Assembly (NCBI GenBank): GCA_022495995.1
Contig: JAFEMH010000924.1
Span: 124,001-188,000, forward strand
Reading direction: 5' to 3'
From: Adenophora triphylla var. japonica
Lineage: Eukaryota; Streptophyta; Magnoliopsida; Asterales; Campanulaceae
DNA length: 64,000 bases
Part shown: positions 1 through 11,615 of the stretch, one piece after another
Layout: every line of letters starts with the position of its first letter
Position numbering within the stretch: the stretch's first letter is position 1
Notes under the pieces: generated by a model
What the model saw: only the letters and a program-made list of their open reading frames with translations
Told to the model about the DNA's origin: nothing
Database searches by the model: none
Program-made: the position numbers and the translations under genes

Positions 1-85
1 CTTTGTAGTGTAAATAGTTTTCTTTTATTATTTTTTTTTTGTTGCATAAAATTAATGTGTGAGATACTCTTTGAGGATTTATGAA

Positions 86-727
86 ATGAACACCTATAAT
101 GTGCATTGTGCTAATTGTGGTAAGTATTATAATACTACTATTAATTGTCCATCTATGGCATATTTTCCTGAGTATTCTCCATAGGTACAAGAGATAAGTT
201 TGTTCCAGCCATGGCAACAACAATATAATTATTCCCCTAATTGTGATACACAAGGGTGTGAAAACCATTCAAACCATGCATGAAACAATTATGAGCCACA
301 GTATTATGATCCATCACAACCTAAAAAGCAATCAAGGGATGAGGATCAGACAAAATGGAAGGAGGAATATCGTCATCAACAACAATGATTAGGTGCAACC
401 ATGGATAGGTTGGAAGCACAAGTTACTAAAGTATTAGAGGCATTAAGAAGTTGTGAGCGAGATACAAGTTCGATCCCTCCAAAACAATATGAATGGGAGG
501 TTGATTCCAATATTGATGAACTTCCAACTCTCTCTCTGTCTGCTGCTAGTGATAATGTGGTTGCTGATGATGATGAATTAAGTGGGCCGACTGAGGAGGT
601 AAAGAAAACATGGCATGAACAAATTTGTGATGAATTTGAGTTGGCCCTATATGGGGTTGAAGAGAAATTTAAAGATGATGGGGGCATGAATGTTGATGAG
701 GTTGGGCCCGACCAAATTGACGAATAA
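86..727 (+). pseudogene. gag-like fragment with degenerate zinc knuckle
   Basis: One reading frame runs from the Met codon at 86 to a stop at 725-727 but holds three in-frame stops (182-184, 281-283, 386-388), so it is dead. Near the start is CANCGKYYNTTINC, a retroviral-type knuckle (C-x2-C-x4-N-x4-C) whose expected His is Asn. A Pro/Gln/Tyr-rich stretch follows, then a short predicted helix (MDRLEAQVTKVLEALRS) and an acidic tail. This layout is common in the C-terminal part of plant gypsy-type gag proteins. No protease, RT or LTR is visible beside it, so the family is not assigned; the element probably continues left of the window. Confidence 0.5.
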
Positions 728-1635
728 TGCCTCAAAGAAGATCTTCTCCATCCCATTGAAAGTGTGAAAATCTCCTTCATTCTTGTACCTCCCTCTATTT
801 TTGAGGGTGAAGAAAGTGACAAAAGTTTGAAAGAGGAGAAGCCCAAAAAGCTGAAACATCTAATCTGAAAATAAGGACCCGCGAAACTATGAAATGGGCC
901 AAAGGACGAAAAGTGAAGTCCAAACGTAAACAACGGTCAGGCTAACAACCTTAACCAAATGCGCTAATTGGGAGGCAACCCAAGTAGGTACGTTTTATTC
1001 GCTTTATTTATTTGTTTTGTTGTGTCATACCGTCCTTTGAACCCAAGACATATTTTTGTTCTCTTTGCTATGAGGACATATCATCTTTTGAGTTTGGGGA
1101 TAGATATCTCTCCGAGTTTGTTGGTTTATAGGGGAGTGTATATAGTGTCACAAAAAAAATAGAAAAATTTTAAAAAAATTGTTCTTTTCATATTTTGGGT
1201 TGTTGGCAAGAGTCCATGATGATTTGAGAGTGCTTTATTTTAAAAAAATCTTGAGTATTATTGTCAATATGTGGTTATAATTGCATTGATGCATGTAAAG
1301 TATGATTTCTCCACCTTTCACTTTCATGTTATTTTTCTTGATCATTGTTACCAATTCAGGAGACCTTTATAGGACCACTTTGGCATTCTCGGGGTCCCTA
1401 GAACATTTTTGCATGACTGTCAATAACACATCAATTAGGCTATTCGGGAAGTGATATTTGGCTATTTTCTTTGAACCCTATTTGTGAGCCTTTAACTTTC
1501 TAGTCACTTATAAAAATATTCGCTAGAACCCCTTTTAAGCTTTAAAATAATGGAATCTCTCACAAAGTGAGAGGTTATTTTAGACCACCATCCACCTTCT
1601 TTTGTACCCTCATTATCCTACCCTTTTAACTTATA
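728..1635. other. non-coding tail of the gag-like element
   Basis: No gene seen. At 970-982 is GGGAGGCAACCCA, a short hairpin-capable motif that I recall as recurrent downstream of gag-like ORFs in plant gypsy elements (from memory, not searched). The rest is AT-rich with T-runs and no clear LTR end. Confidence 0.4.
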
Positions 1636-1930
1636 CTCCCTCCGTCCCACCTCACTTAAGAAAACTTTCCATTTTGGACATCCCACTTCACTTAAGAATT
1701 CTCAAAATGGAAACCTTAAATCACTATTCTCTCCACTCATTCTCTCTCCTACATTATTTTAATACTCACAACACCATTATAATTACTATTCCCTCCACTC
1801 ATTCTCTCTCCTATTTAATTTTTCACACTCACAACACTTTTTTCACTCATTCTCTCTCCTAATACTATAATAATATTCCTTAATTCCCGTGCCATTTCAA
1901 AATTTCCTAAGTGGGCTGGGACGGAGCGAG
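1636..1930. mobile_element. Stowaway MITE (copy 1)
   Basis: A 295-bp element begins CTCCCTCCGTCCCACCTCAC and ends with the inverted form (GGGACGGAGCGAG), flanked by TA at 1634-1635 and 1931-1932. Terminal inverted repeats starting CTCCCTCCGT plus a TA target duplication define Stowaway (Tc1/mariner-derived) MITEs. The interior has CATTCTCTCTCCTA repeats also present, inverted, in the second copy at 28875-29162. It encodes nothing; the open frame across it is incidental. Confidence 0.93.
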
Positions 1931-2036
1931 TACACTATTTTCTCACATTTTCAAGTAAGTGAAACTAGGGAATGATGGGAATGTTTGGAAAATCAAAGGA
2001 TTGAGTGGAAAGTGGTCATGAAAAGAAAGAAAAGGG

Positions 2037-2789
2037 TCTAGCAAGCCATTATGTCCACCCAATTAATATAACATCAAAGCTTGATTCCTTAATAGATCAA
2101 TGTCATAATTCCTTTATCCACGATGTCAAATTGAACATGAGTCATGATCCACGTCAACTCATATTTTTCAATGCTTTCTCGATTCCGAATATGTTGATAA
2201 TCCAAGTGCATTTGATCTCTATCAAATCTCTTGAGTGTGGCCACACATTTCATCAATACCATTCATCGAGGGGCCCAAGCAAACATCTCTCTCCCAACGA
2301 GAGGGACAAATACCATCTTGACTTATCATTCTTCCCTACATGAATCCAATCATGCCAACATAGCCCTTATTGCTATCCTATTAAAGATAGTGTTAGACTA
2401 CATCAAACACAACATTCATCATGTGGAAGACGATGATAATCTCAGGTACAAAGGATTCAAGTGACACGACTATCATGAGATTTAATCATGACATATATGA
2501 CTATGGACTATGTCATAAATCTCATAGGTAGGTCATGTCCAGTACCTTGTTCTCTAACAAGTACCCATAAGTATAATGTGCATCCCATACATATAATCAT
2601 CTCTATGATTATCAATTACCAACTTATACTAGTTATTCACCAAAACTAGAGATGCATGTTATTATAATAAATATGCAAAATATATAATAAATCAAATAAA
2701 CATACTCTATAATACGCTAAAGACGATTAAATAACAGTACTAAGTTATAAGTTAAATATAACTAAAATGCCTAGGGAATTACACCAACA
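2037..2789 (-). repeat. copia A 3' LTR, truncated
   Basis: Homologous to 25525-26262 and, at its left edge, to the sequence just before copia B (CTAGCAAGCCATTAT). The U3 start reads TGTTGGTGTAATTCCC on the minus strand (right edge 2789). The matching segment stops at about 2037 where about 1650 bp would be expected, so the R/U5 part is deleted. Confidence 0.85.
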
Positions 2790-2803
2790 ATCTCCCACTT
2801 GCA

Positions 2804-4061
2804 CTAGGCTCCATCACTTATGTATCGTATAAACATGGACCTAACATGACCATCATGCTTTGCTTGTGCGAGGGGCTTTGTAAGCGGATCCCCTATGTTA
2901 TCATCGATTGATACTTTGCATATCTTAACGTCTCCTCTTTCTATGAATTCTCGAATGAGATGGACACGTCTAAGTATGTGTTTGGATCACTGATGTGACC
3001 TTGGTTCCTTTACTTGTGCAATGGCACCATTATTATCACAATAAAGTTCTACCGGATTAGTGATACTTGGAACAACTTCCAGATCACTAATGAACTTCTT
3101 GATCCAAACTGCCTCTTTAGCTGCATTGGATGTCGCTATATATTTGACCTCAGTTGTAGAATCGGCTATGGTACTCTGCTTGGAACTCTTCCAACAAATC
3201 GCACCTCCGTTAAGAATAAACACAAACCCCAATTGCGATCTAAAATCATCTTTGACAGTTTGGAAGCTTGCGTCTGTGTAACCCTTTACAACAAGATCAT
3301 CTTCCATCCCTCCAAAGACCAAGAACGCATTCTTAGTCCTTCTTAAGTACTTAAGGACTGTCTTATCTGCCATCCAATGGTTCTCACCAGAATCATATTG
3401 GTATCGACTCGTCATGCTTAGAGCATATGAGATGTTGGGTCTAATACAAATCATGGCATACATGATAGATCCAATAGCCGAACCGTATGGAACCTCATTC
3501 ATTCTCTTTCGCTCACCAGTTGTCTTAGGACACTGAGTCTTGCTAAGAGTAACACCATGACCCATTGTCAAGTTACCTCTCTTGGAATTTTTCATCTTGA
3601 ATCTTCTAAAAACCTTGTCAATGTAAGTACTTTGACTCAAACCAATTATCATTTTAGATCTATCTCTATAGATCTTGATGCCAAGGATGTAGGCAGCTTC
3701 ACCCATATCTTTCATTGAGAAACATTTCCCTAACCAAGACTTGACAGCGGGAATGTCGTTTCCAATGAGTAAGATATCATCAACATACAATATTAGAAAT
3801 ATTACTGTGCTCCCACTGAATTTCATGTATACAAAAGGTTCATCTTCATTTTTGATGAAGCTAAACTCTTTGATCGATTCATCAAAACAAAGATTCCAAC
3901 TCCTAGAAGCTTGCTTCAACCCATATATGGATTTTTGCAACTTGCATACTTTATTAGAATTTCTTGGATCGATAAAACCTTCGGGTTGTGTCATATACAC
4001 ATCCTCAAGTAACTTCCCATTTATAAAAGTTGTTCTGACATCCATTTGCCATATCTCGTAG
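2804..4061 (-). pseudogene. copia A pol, C-terminal part (RT core and RNase H)
   Basis: Reads from the RT motif WQMDVRTTFINGK through QPEGF, YGLKQASRSWN and the catalytic YVDDILLIGND to SMTSRYQ and the RNase H region ADSTTE, ending at a TAG (2804-2806). The N-terminal half of RT continues at 13203 after the Tat1 insertion. There is one in-frame TGA near 2985 (after EPRSHQ). The usual TEAEY of copia RNase H reads TEVKY, replacing an expected acidic residue. A purine tract follows at 2790-2802 (minus strand), directly against the LTR. Confidence 0.9.
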
Positions 4062-4323
4062 TGTAAGTACGCCAATCCAATTCGCGACCTTTCCAAATGC
4101 ATTTTAATATGATAAAATTGCATTTAGGGGCATTTTGGTAAATTTCCGGTCCATTCCAAGACTTCCGGAAACATTTCATAAGTTTCTCGTGAAGGAAGTA
4201 CTTTTTTGTACTTTGCTCTTGCCAAGGGACCTAAAAGGAATAAATCTGTTTTGGACTTTTCAGGTATTATCCAAGAAGGTTCCAGAACCAGATTTGGTGC
4301 CAAAAACGGTTATGGTCACCTTG

Positions 4324-4405
4324 TGTCACGCGACAAGTCGAAGCATGTAAAGTGGTTACATAAAGCCGTGCGACATAAGGTAACCATGAACTGCAGCTAT
4401 AAATA
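4324..4405 (+). promoter_or_regulatory. Tat1 LTR promoter: palindrome pair plus TATA box
   Basis: TGTCACGCGACA at 4324-4335 and a related GCCGTGCGACAT about 30 bp later lie just upstream of TATAAATA (4398-4405). Transcription would start some 30 bp further on. The 3' LTR has the same layout (TATA at 11952-11959), but its first palindrome is mutated to TGTCACGCAACA. Confidence 0.65.
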
Positions 4406-5010
4406 AGACCCTACCCATCTCAGTTCTGGATCCCAATTTCAGCCCCTTAACGTCACTCTGCACAAATTGCCCCAGAACCTCTCTCTATCTCCTCCTCCCT
4501 CACCAAAACTACCCAATTCCCCTCCAATTCCCTTACCTTTCACACACCTTCAACCCAATTACCCTCCTACTTCCCCAAGCACCTTGAATACTCCAATTCA
4601 GATCTCAGTTCGTGTTTGGATCTCCTTTTCAGAAGCTGAATCGAAGGCTATTGCACCTAACTTGGTGTAGAAGTTGAGGACTACAAGGGTAACATCTCTC
4701 TCTCTCTCTCTCTCATCTATTTGTCTAATTGTTCTCCCTTCTTCTCCACTTGATAATCAGGCTCTATCTGCCTCAGATTATCAAGTGACAACTGCAATCT
4801 TTCTGTTTAAATCGTGTTTGCTTGAGTCCAATTGCATGTTCATGATGTGATCTATCTATCATTGCAATTTGGATGTCAAGGGAGTATGGATCTCCCATAT
4901 CCACGCTCCTTTGGTTGATTCGTATCTAATTCATGCTATTCTGGTTGATTCTGGTATAATTGTTTGATTTGATTGTGCATCTGTTAGATCTGTTTCTCAG
5001 TTTGTGAGGT

Positions 5011-5098
5011 ACCTGCAGATGGTAAACCTGTGTCACGCGACACACTTGGACATGAGGAGTCCTGTGTCACGCGACATATTGTGACCATCTGCAGGGAC
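5011..5098 (+). repeat. palindrome-pair module 1 in the Tat1 LTR
   Basis: Two copies of TGTCACGCGACA (5031-5042 and 5065-5076, 34 bp apart) are enclosed by an inverted repeat CCTGCAGATGG ... CCATCTGCAGG. The 3' LTR has the same module near 12560-12645, with the second core mutated. It lies downstream of the TATA box, so it would be in the transcript. Confidence 0.85.
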
Positions 5099-5232
5099 CA
5101 TCTTTCAGTTGTAAGTTGATTTAGTTGGTTAGCTTAGCATTTAGTTGTAGCTTATTTATTTCATGTCCAGATCTAGTTTGTACCTGTGTTTTGTGTTCAT
5201 CTAGAGATCTCTGTAATCTGTTTGTTGTGAGT

Positions 5233-5320
5233 CTCTGCAAGGTGACTATTGGTGTCACGCGACACATTTGGACATGAGGAGTCCTGTGTCACGTGACATA
5301 AGTTGTCCCTTGCAGAGGAC
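5233..5320 (+). repeat. palindrome-pair module 2 in the Tat1 LTR
   Basis: TGTCACGCGACA (5253-5264) and TGTCACGTGACA (5287-5298), again 34 bp apart with the same spacer (TTGGACATGAGGAGTCC), are enclosed by a different inverted repeat CTCTGCAAGG ... CCTTGCAGAG. The outer arms differ from module 1 but the architecture is the same. Confidence 0.85.
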
Positions 5321-5651
5321 TTGTTTTCAGTTGTAATCTGTTCTTATTGCTGTAATGGGATGTGGCCTCCCTGAACAATTGGTCTACAAATTGTAATGAT
5401 CTCCTATTTAATAAAATTCATGTTATTGCGTTTGCCTATTATCATTGTTTGCACATTTTTTTTGAATTATTTGGATGTCTAAATTAGAAAGACTCGTCTA
5501 CGGATGAGGCGTGTTGGGTGAACTCTCGGTTCTTCCCAACACGTAACCTGACCCCCGGACCCATTCTCTTTCAAAAGGTTTTTCAAAGTGTACCTCTAAA
5601 ATCATGGTGTGGCGACTCCTTTATTTTAATTTTCGGCGAGAGCACATTCAG

Positions 5652-5669
5652 TGGCGACTCTGCTGGGGA
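5652..5669 (+). other. Tat1 primer-binding site
   Basis: TGGCGACTCTGCTGGGGA begins 1 nt after the 5' LTR. The TGG start pairs with a tRNA CCA end. This sequence is the usual PBS neighbourhood of Tat/Ogre-type elements; the exact tRNA was not checked. Confidence 0.75.
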
Positions 5670-6956
5670 TGCTTTTTGGAAAACCTGCTTTTTCAAAACT
5701 AAGAGGGTCATGCTTTCGTTAATTTAGACATCCAATGTATTCATCTTATGTGCATCCTTGATAATCTTATGCGATACATGCATTTTATGAGATCTTACAA
5801 CTTGTATACCTTTGTTTGTTTCTTATGGCTTTGTTGTTTTGCTTTATTGGTTTGTTTCATCCCTTGCCAAGGAGAGGCATAGGCTAACCCCAGTTTTGCA
5901 GGAATTCTGGTTCAGTGACTATCCTGGTCGTGCGACAGCTTTGTTCCATGCTGTTCTGTGTCACACCACAGGAATGGTCACTGGGCATATCTCAGGATCT
6001 GGTTTGAGGGAAGTCCCTTGAATCAAAAGTTTGCTCAGTTGATTGTTGTTCCCTTTTTGTTCCCTGTGAGGGTGTGTGTGTTTTCTCTTTCTTCTTTTTT
6101 AAATAAATAAATAAATAAATAGAAAATTTTGTTTTTTGTGAATAAAAGAATATAGTCATCCGCACACTACACCACGTAGATTTAGAATCCTCGGGTGCGA
6201 TTGACGGCATCGCGGACGGTGATAATATTCGCCTACGTTTGAGCGCCTAATGTCAAACCCATCCCCCTAGTGCGTTATAGGTGGCGCCACACTTAAACCT
6301 TACCCACGGTTGGTTTTTGATACAACGTTTTAATTACACCACAATGAATTGTTTTTGAAATTTCCAATAGGTCCTTATACCTTTCTCCAAAACCTTGCAC
6401 CTTGTGGGCATGTTGCCAATGCAACATGGTTTCACGTGAGGACATGTCACTCCCGTGGCGTGTCCTAAACGAGAGATCATGCCGCATTGTCACCATGCAC
6501 CGACGAGAGGTCATGCCAGATTTTTCTTGGAATTTCTTCGAGAATACCCGTTATGCTGCCCAAATTTCCCTAGAAATTGGGGCTACTCGTCCGTCCCACG
6601 TCGTGTTAGGTCTTGGTTAGGTATCATTACCTATTATTGATTTCAAGTGCAAAGCATTTAGTGTAATTTGAACGTTGCGTCCCTAGGCTTCCCCAAGGTG
6701 TAGTGTGCTTAAATAAAATCACCGATTTAGATAAATAATTGTTTGCGCGAGTCTGTTCCCCCTTTTCTTCTCCCTCTCCCGTATCTCCTTAAAAGCCTTC
6801 TTCCTTCCCTACCTCATAAACCTGTATCTACCCTCTGTAGCGGTGACAAGTTGGGTGCATGCTCTGATCTTCTATGGTCTTTGGTTTCCTATCTTCAAAG
6901 CATTTCCCGTGAAGCTTTTATCTATTCCGTCATCCGAGGTGTCTGGTGCAAGAGAT
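5670..6956 (+). other. Tat1 leader
   Basis: Untranslated leader with no supported gene. It holds an AAAT microsatellite (about 6101-6122) and a third palindrome module (about 5913-5977): CAGTGACTATCCTG ... CAGGAATGGTCACTG outer arms around TCGTGCGACA and TGTGTCACACCACA. Confidence 0.6.
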
Positions 6957-8215
6957 ATGTCATCCGCTCAGTCTAGAATTCCTCTCATTTCGGGCCAGTT
7001 GGACATGAATGATCTGTCAGTAGCAGAGTTGCGAGCTGCTCTTGAAGCCGCCATGGTTCGTGAGTGCAAGGCTCAATTGCTTGCCCAAGTTGCCAAATCC
7101 CGAGAGGAAGAGACTCACGCTAGATTTGTTGAAGCAATGCGCACCCGAGGGGTCACGATAATTCGCCACGAAGATGGGTCGTACGAAGAAATCATCAAAT
7201 CCAGCAGTGTTAATTATGGGAGTGGAAATGTAATAAAAGGGGTGAAGAAGATGGACAGGATAAGATTCTTTCCCCGGCACCTCATGTGGTCCAAACTCAG
7301 ATTAAGGATGAACAGCCGATCCCTGAGGTTTTTTAGTTTTCCTAATCAACTTGATTTGAAGAGTCAGTACCAGCCAGATTCCCAAGGATCGTGCCATTTT
7401 GTGAACGACCAGTCCAACCAGAAAGGATCACTGCCATTTCACTCTGACCAAGCTACCCTTCAAGGAAATGTTTCTCTATCACCAATGGGTTCATATGGTT
7501 TCAACTTATCATCCCCGCATGATCAGCTTTCAGGACCGACCTCATATGTAACCGTGAATCAGATGTCTCTCATTCCAGCTATGAACCCTATCCAGCCAGG
7601 GACACCGATACTTGAATCTCCTCCAAAGACAGTTCATAGAGAAAGGAAGAAAGCATACTGGGAAAAGGTGGGAATTCATATGAATCAATTCCTTAAGATC
7701 TTGGTGAGAGGAGGACTGGTTCAGCCACTAGTCAATTATGTCCCTCCTCATAACGACACAAAGCTAGATCCGAGCAAGTATTGTTACTATCACCAATATT
7801 AGGGCCATACCTCGTACGAATGCAGACAGTTGGGGGTGATCGTTCAAGAACTTATTGATGAAGGGAAGATCAAAGTTGGCTCTCATGAAGAAAACGGTGT
7901 CAGAGTCATGGTCAACTTCCACCGCGCAAGAAGAGAGAATTTGATGACCTGGGAATAACAACTGAGGAAGCCTTCAACAGATTGATGCGAAGGGGAATGA
8001 TAAAGCCACTTGATAATTATCAACCTACCAAACCTAATCCGAATTTGGATCGTGGCAAGTACTGTTACTATCATCAGTACCCTGGGCATTTAACCAACGA
8101 TTGTTCCGTTCTAAAGGTGCTTATTCAGAAGCTGGTTGATGAGGGAAGAATTGAGAAAGCTCCTCCAAAGGTGATCGACAATCCTCTTCCGCAATTCCAA
8201 GGATACCCCATGTGA
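6957..8215 (+). pseudogene. Tat1 gag-like gene with duplicated zinc-finger domain
   Basis: The likely start is ATG 6957 (MSSAQSRIPLISGQLDMNDL), followed by a charged helix-forming region. Two tandem copies of one domain follow: RGGLVQPLVNYVPP...KYCYYHQY and RRGMIKPLDNYQPT...KYCYYHQYPGHLTNDC. The second shows a C-x2-H-x4-H-x4-C pattern with LIQKLVDEGRIEKAPP after it, a combination seen in Tat/Ogre gag proteins. An in-frame TAG (7801-7803) sits inside the first finger and a frame change separates the copies, so no full product is made. The role would be RNA binding and packaging. Confidence 0.7.
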
Positions 8216-9099
8216 AGAAGTCAGTCAGTCAGTCAGGCATCGTAGGGTCCTAGATTGTTATATTTTGTTTTGCTAGCAAGTGTTCCTATGGTTTGAATCT
8301 AGTGCATCCATGTTATGATTCTTTTATTTCAATAATAAAATATTTGTTTCTATTTCTGCTAGACTCGAGACATTACTTGCACACCCGCGTTACATTTTAA
8401 TTGAAACGGTCTTATTCCAAATGATCACTTGTGCTGCTCACCGACTAATGCTTTGAAATGACTAATGTTTAAATTGATTCGAGCGAGAAAATTGACTGAT
8501 ATCCTTCCCAAAGTGGGGCTTATCAATTCCCCCATCTTGCATCCCCTGTGCTAACATATCTCCCTTCGTCCATCTCGTTGCTCGATGAATTTGCACGGAT
8601 CTTTCTCAGAGTAAGCTTAAGCAAGCAATGAAGACTTGATCTCGTTCGGATTATCCGGTAGGGACTGTGGTTGAAACCTTCACCCTTAGGAAAAACCATT
8701 ACCTTACCCTCACTAAATAATACCCCTTCAGTTCAAGATCGGCATGTTTTGAAACCCATTCAACCATCGCCAGAAGAAGAGGGACTATCCTTGAGACTCC
8801 CGTGATTCAAAGAAAGATCGACCGGCTCCAAGCACAAGAATGACAGAAAGCAATGATCCATTCTGGGGACTAGCTGAAATTTTCCTCTCAAAAAAAAAAT
8901 TGAAAAAAAAAAGAGATAGACAAAAACAAAAAAAAAAGAAGGAAGAATAAAAAAAAAGAAAAGAAAGAGAGCCTAGTCCCCAACGATCTTCTCAGAAGCG
9001 AAAGTCAAAGGATCCGGTCGTTACTCAAGAGGAGTCTCAGAGTGAATAAAGAGACAACACGGATGTCCCTCACCATTACCTCTAACCAATTCTGGCCAT

Positions 9100-9356
9100 C
9101 CTCTCGATTTTAGAGGATATTCCCACTACCTTGACCAAATTCCAAGCCGTCCTCTCGGTTTTAGAGGACATTCCCATTACCATTACCCTTGCCTTTAGCC
9201 AAAGCCAAAAGATCGACCTCTCATTCTTAGAGGCAGCAAAGATGCAATTACAAGATATCCTTCCCTTAGAAATCCCAAACACATACCCAAGAGCCAACCT
9301 CTCATCTTTAGAGGTTCAGCCAGTAAAAGGCCTAGCCGACCTCTCGTTTTAAGAGG
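9100..9356 (+). repeat. five short CCTCT...AGAGG hairpins
   Basis: CCTCTCGATTTTAGAGG (9100), CCTCTCGGTTTTAGAGG (9151), CCTCTCATTCTTAGAGG (9217), CCTCTCATCTTTAGAGG (9298) and CCTCTCGTTTTAAGAGG (9340). All keep 5-bp arms around a 7-nt loop while the loop varies; spacings are 51, 66, 81 and 42 bp. Confidence 0.85.
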
Positions 9357-11151
9357 TCATGATATCCTAAATCACCCAAGGGCCGATCGAAACCCCGAAG
9401 CCCAGTCGCAGTTCCTACCGGATAGCAATTTCAGTCCAATATCGTCGAGATCTAAAATAGATTATTGCTTAAAGCGAAGCTAAATCCATCCCGGCTCAAA
9501 GGACCATCAAGTGAAGATTGTGCAAATTCCATCTGTTCATTCGACGTTGCATGTGAGCATATTTTGTTTCTCCTCCGCAAAAACTTGTCGTGGACGTCCC
9601 ACTGGGGCTTCACATCTGTGTCTCCCATCGGCACTCCAAGAGGACATGTTCTTTCAATTCTCAAAATCCTTAAATATCCTCAGATCCTTGAATTCCAACA
9701 TTCATTCTCCTCATTCGGGATAAGCCCGAACTACGACGACCTGAGCTCCTCCCAAGGAGGGGAACGTAGGCAACCATAACTGGTCCGGTCGAAATCACAA
9801 ACAGACCTCAGAAAAATCCGGTCTCCCCAAGGACCATTCCCATACACCTTCAATTCTTCTGAATTTGATCCTCGATATCAGTGGGTTTTCTCCTCAGGAT
9901 TAATTGGAATATTTGCTCATGTCGGCTTTGGTGGTTGAATAACCCGAACATCATTAAAGGGTTTTAAGCAGCTTTGTGATCATCGTGAATAAGATAGGTT
10001 TTCAAGTGTCTCAGTAAGTCTTCCTCTCTACATTTTTAGGGATATAGAGCTAAACACTGTATTTCTGTCAGCAGGGGCTTCCATACACTTTCAACACCTT
10101 GTAATGCTTATACTCTCTCAAAAGAGTCAAACCCAAAGCGAGAGTGTCATACAGAAAATCGGGATACATTCCCACCCTCGAAAGATATGCCCCTGCACAT
10201 AAGCATTTACGAGTCATGTCTGCCGACTGATTGACTGAGCTTTGAAAAGCAACCTCCTCCAAGGTTAATCGGGGCTTGATCAGAGAAAAGGAAGAATGAT
10301 GTGTTCAGCTGTGTAAAGTACTGAGGCTAACTTTATAATTTCGATCCTTGGGTATGGACGGGTGACTTAAGACTTACATCAGGATTGGGGGACCGCCGCA
10401 TTCTCTGCCCTAAGCCAAAGGGCGAGGTCTTGAGGTAATTGAGAATTTTGATCATGAAAGCCTGTCAGCATGACTTGTTGTGTCACGCGACATGACGTGC
10501 TCCTGCTATTCTGAGTCGTGTGACACTTTGAGCACAACACCAGACATCAGAAGACTGCAATCTGTTCTCCACCAGGGCACGCCCCGACTTGTTCAAAGTC
10601 GCAAATCAAAGCCGTTATCCTACAGATAAACCCGCGAGAGGGTTTCATTTGGTTCATATATGTACAAACCATCATATACATGTCATACACAATCAAACCA
10701 TCCAAACCACATTCATATCAATGCCAAAATCTCTCTCAAAAAAAAAAATCTTTCTTTCCCTCGAATGGACAGATTCGTGCAAACAAGCTAACATAGTTTA
10801 ATCGTCGCTAACAAAATAGCATAGTCAGATATAGTGTTTGGAGTGTTCCCCCGCAGATACTACAATCAAACTGAGCAAACCTCAAAGATTGCCCCTCAAA
10901 GCACAACCGAGATAAAGAATCAAGACGCGTAAGTCAACCGTCAATAGAGACCACCCCACACTTAACAGCTATACTTATCCCCAGCAGCAGTAGCCTGAGT
11001 CTCTTCGACACCCACGAAGATCAGCAATGGCACGAGACCCTCCGGCAGCTGCAATTGTCAGTAGCAGAAGCATTAGTCCCTCCAGCAGCTGCAGGTAAGC
11101 ACAGCGCAGGTATGACAGCACATCTCAGTCAATTACTTTCCTAAAAGCGTC

Positions 11152-11385
11152 AGTCAAATTCGCGGGTGACTTCCCAAAGAAAAATAGTCAAATTCGCGGG
11201 TGACTTCCCAAAGAAAAACAGTCAAATTCGCGGGTGACTTCCCAAAGAAAAACAGTCAAATTCGCGGGTGACTTCCCAAAGAAAAAGTCAAAATCGCGGG
11301 TGACTCCCAAAGAAAAAGTCAAAATTGCGGGTGACTCCCAAAGAAAAAGTCAATCTTCGGGGTGACTCCCCTTGGAACAGTCACT
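11152..11385 (+). repeat. 34-bp tandem repeat, about 7 copies
   Basis: GTCAAATTCGCGGGTGACTT plus CCCAAAGAAAAA(CA) repeats from 11153, 11187, 11221, 11255, 11287, 11318 and 11349. The period is 34 bp for the first units, shortening to 31-32 bp. It ends about 230 bp before the 3' LTR. Confidence 0.92.
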
Positions 11386-11615
11386 TTTGGGTACGAAGCC
11401 CGGGGCCTCCCTTTAGCGCCACCTCTTTGTTGAACTACGATTTGACTTGATTCCCCCATGGGATACGTAGGAATCCTTTCTCCAAAGGTCCAGCCATCCA
11501 TTTCCCCAGATCACCGTCTAGCCCTTCGCCTTATCCCCCAGCCGCTCATTGGGATTGGGTCTTATTTTATTGACAACCTCACTTTTTTCCAAAAAATGAC
11601 GTTGCTGAGGGGCTC

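Larger units (their letters stand above)
4062..5650 (+). repeat. Tat1 5' LTR
   Basis: Starts TGTAAGTACGCC, ends GCACATTCA, 1589 bp. Contains a TATA box (4398-4405), a CT microsatellite (about 4690-4713), and two palindrome-pair modules described separately. Matches 11616-13197 over its whole length. Confidence 0.92.
8216..11615 (+). other. Tat1 3' non-coding interior
   Basis: No pol domains recognised in any frame. Contents: an A-rich tract (about 8890-8970), five CCTCT...AGAGG hairpins (9100-9356), a palindrome pair around 10480-10525 (TGTCACGCGACA, then TCGTGTGACA), and a 34-bp tandem repeat (11152-11385). A coding relic too decayed to read is possible. Confidence 0.6.

Noticed and set aside
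1602..1862. 86-codon plus-strand open frame
   Set aside because: Lies almost entirely in the Stowaway MITE; low-complexity CT-rich translation.
11152..11385. Regular 34-bp repeats that might suggest a CRISPR array
   Set aside because: Units are contiguous without unique spacers and lie inside a plant retrotransposon.
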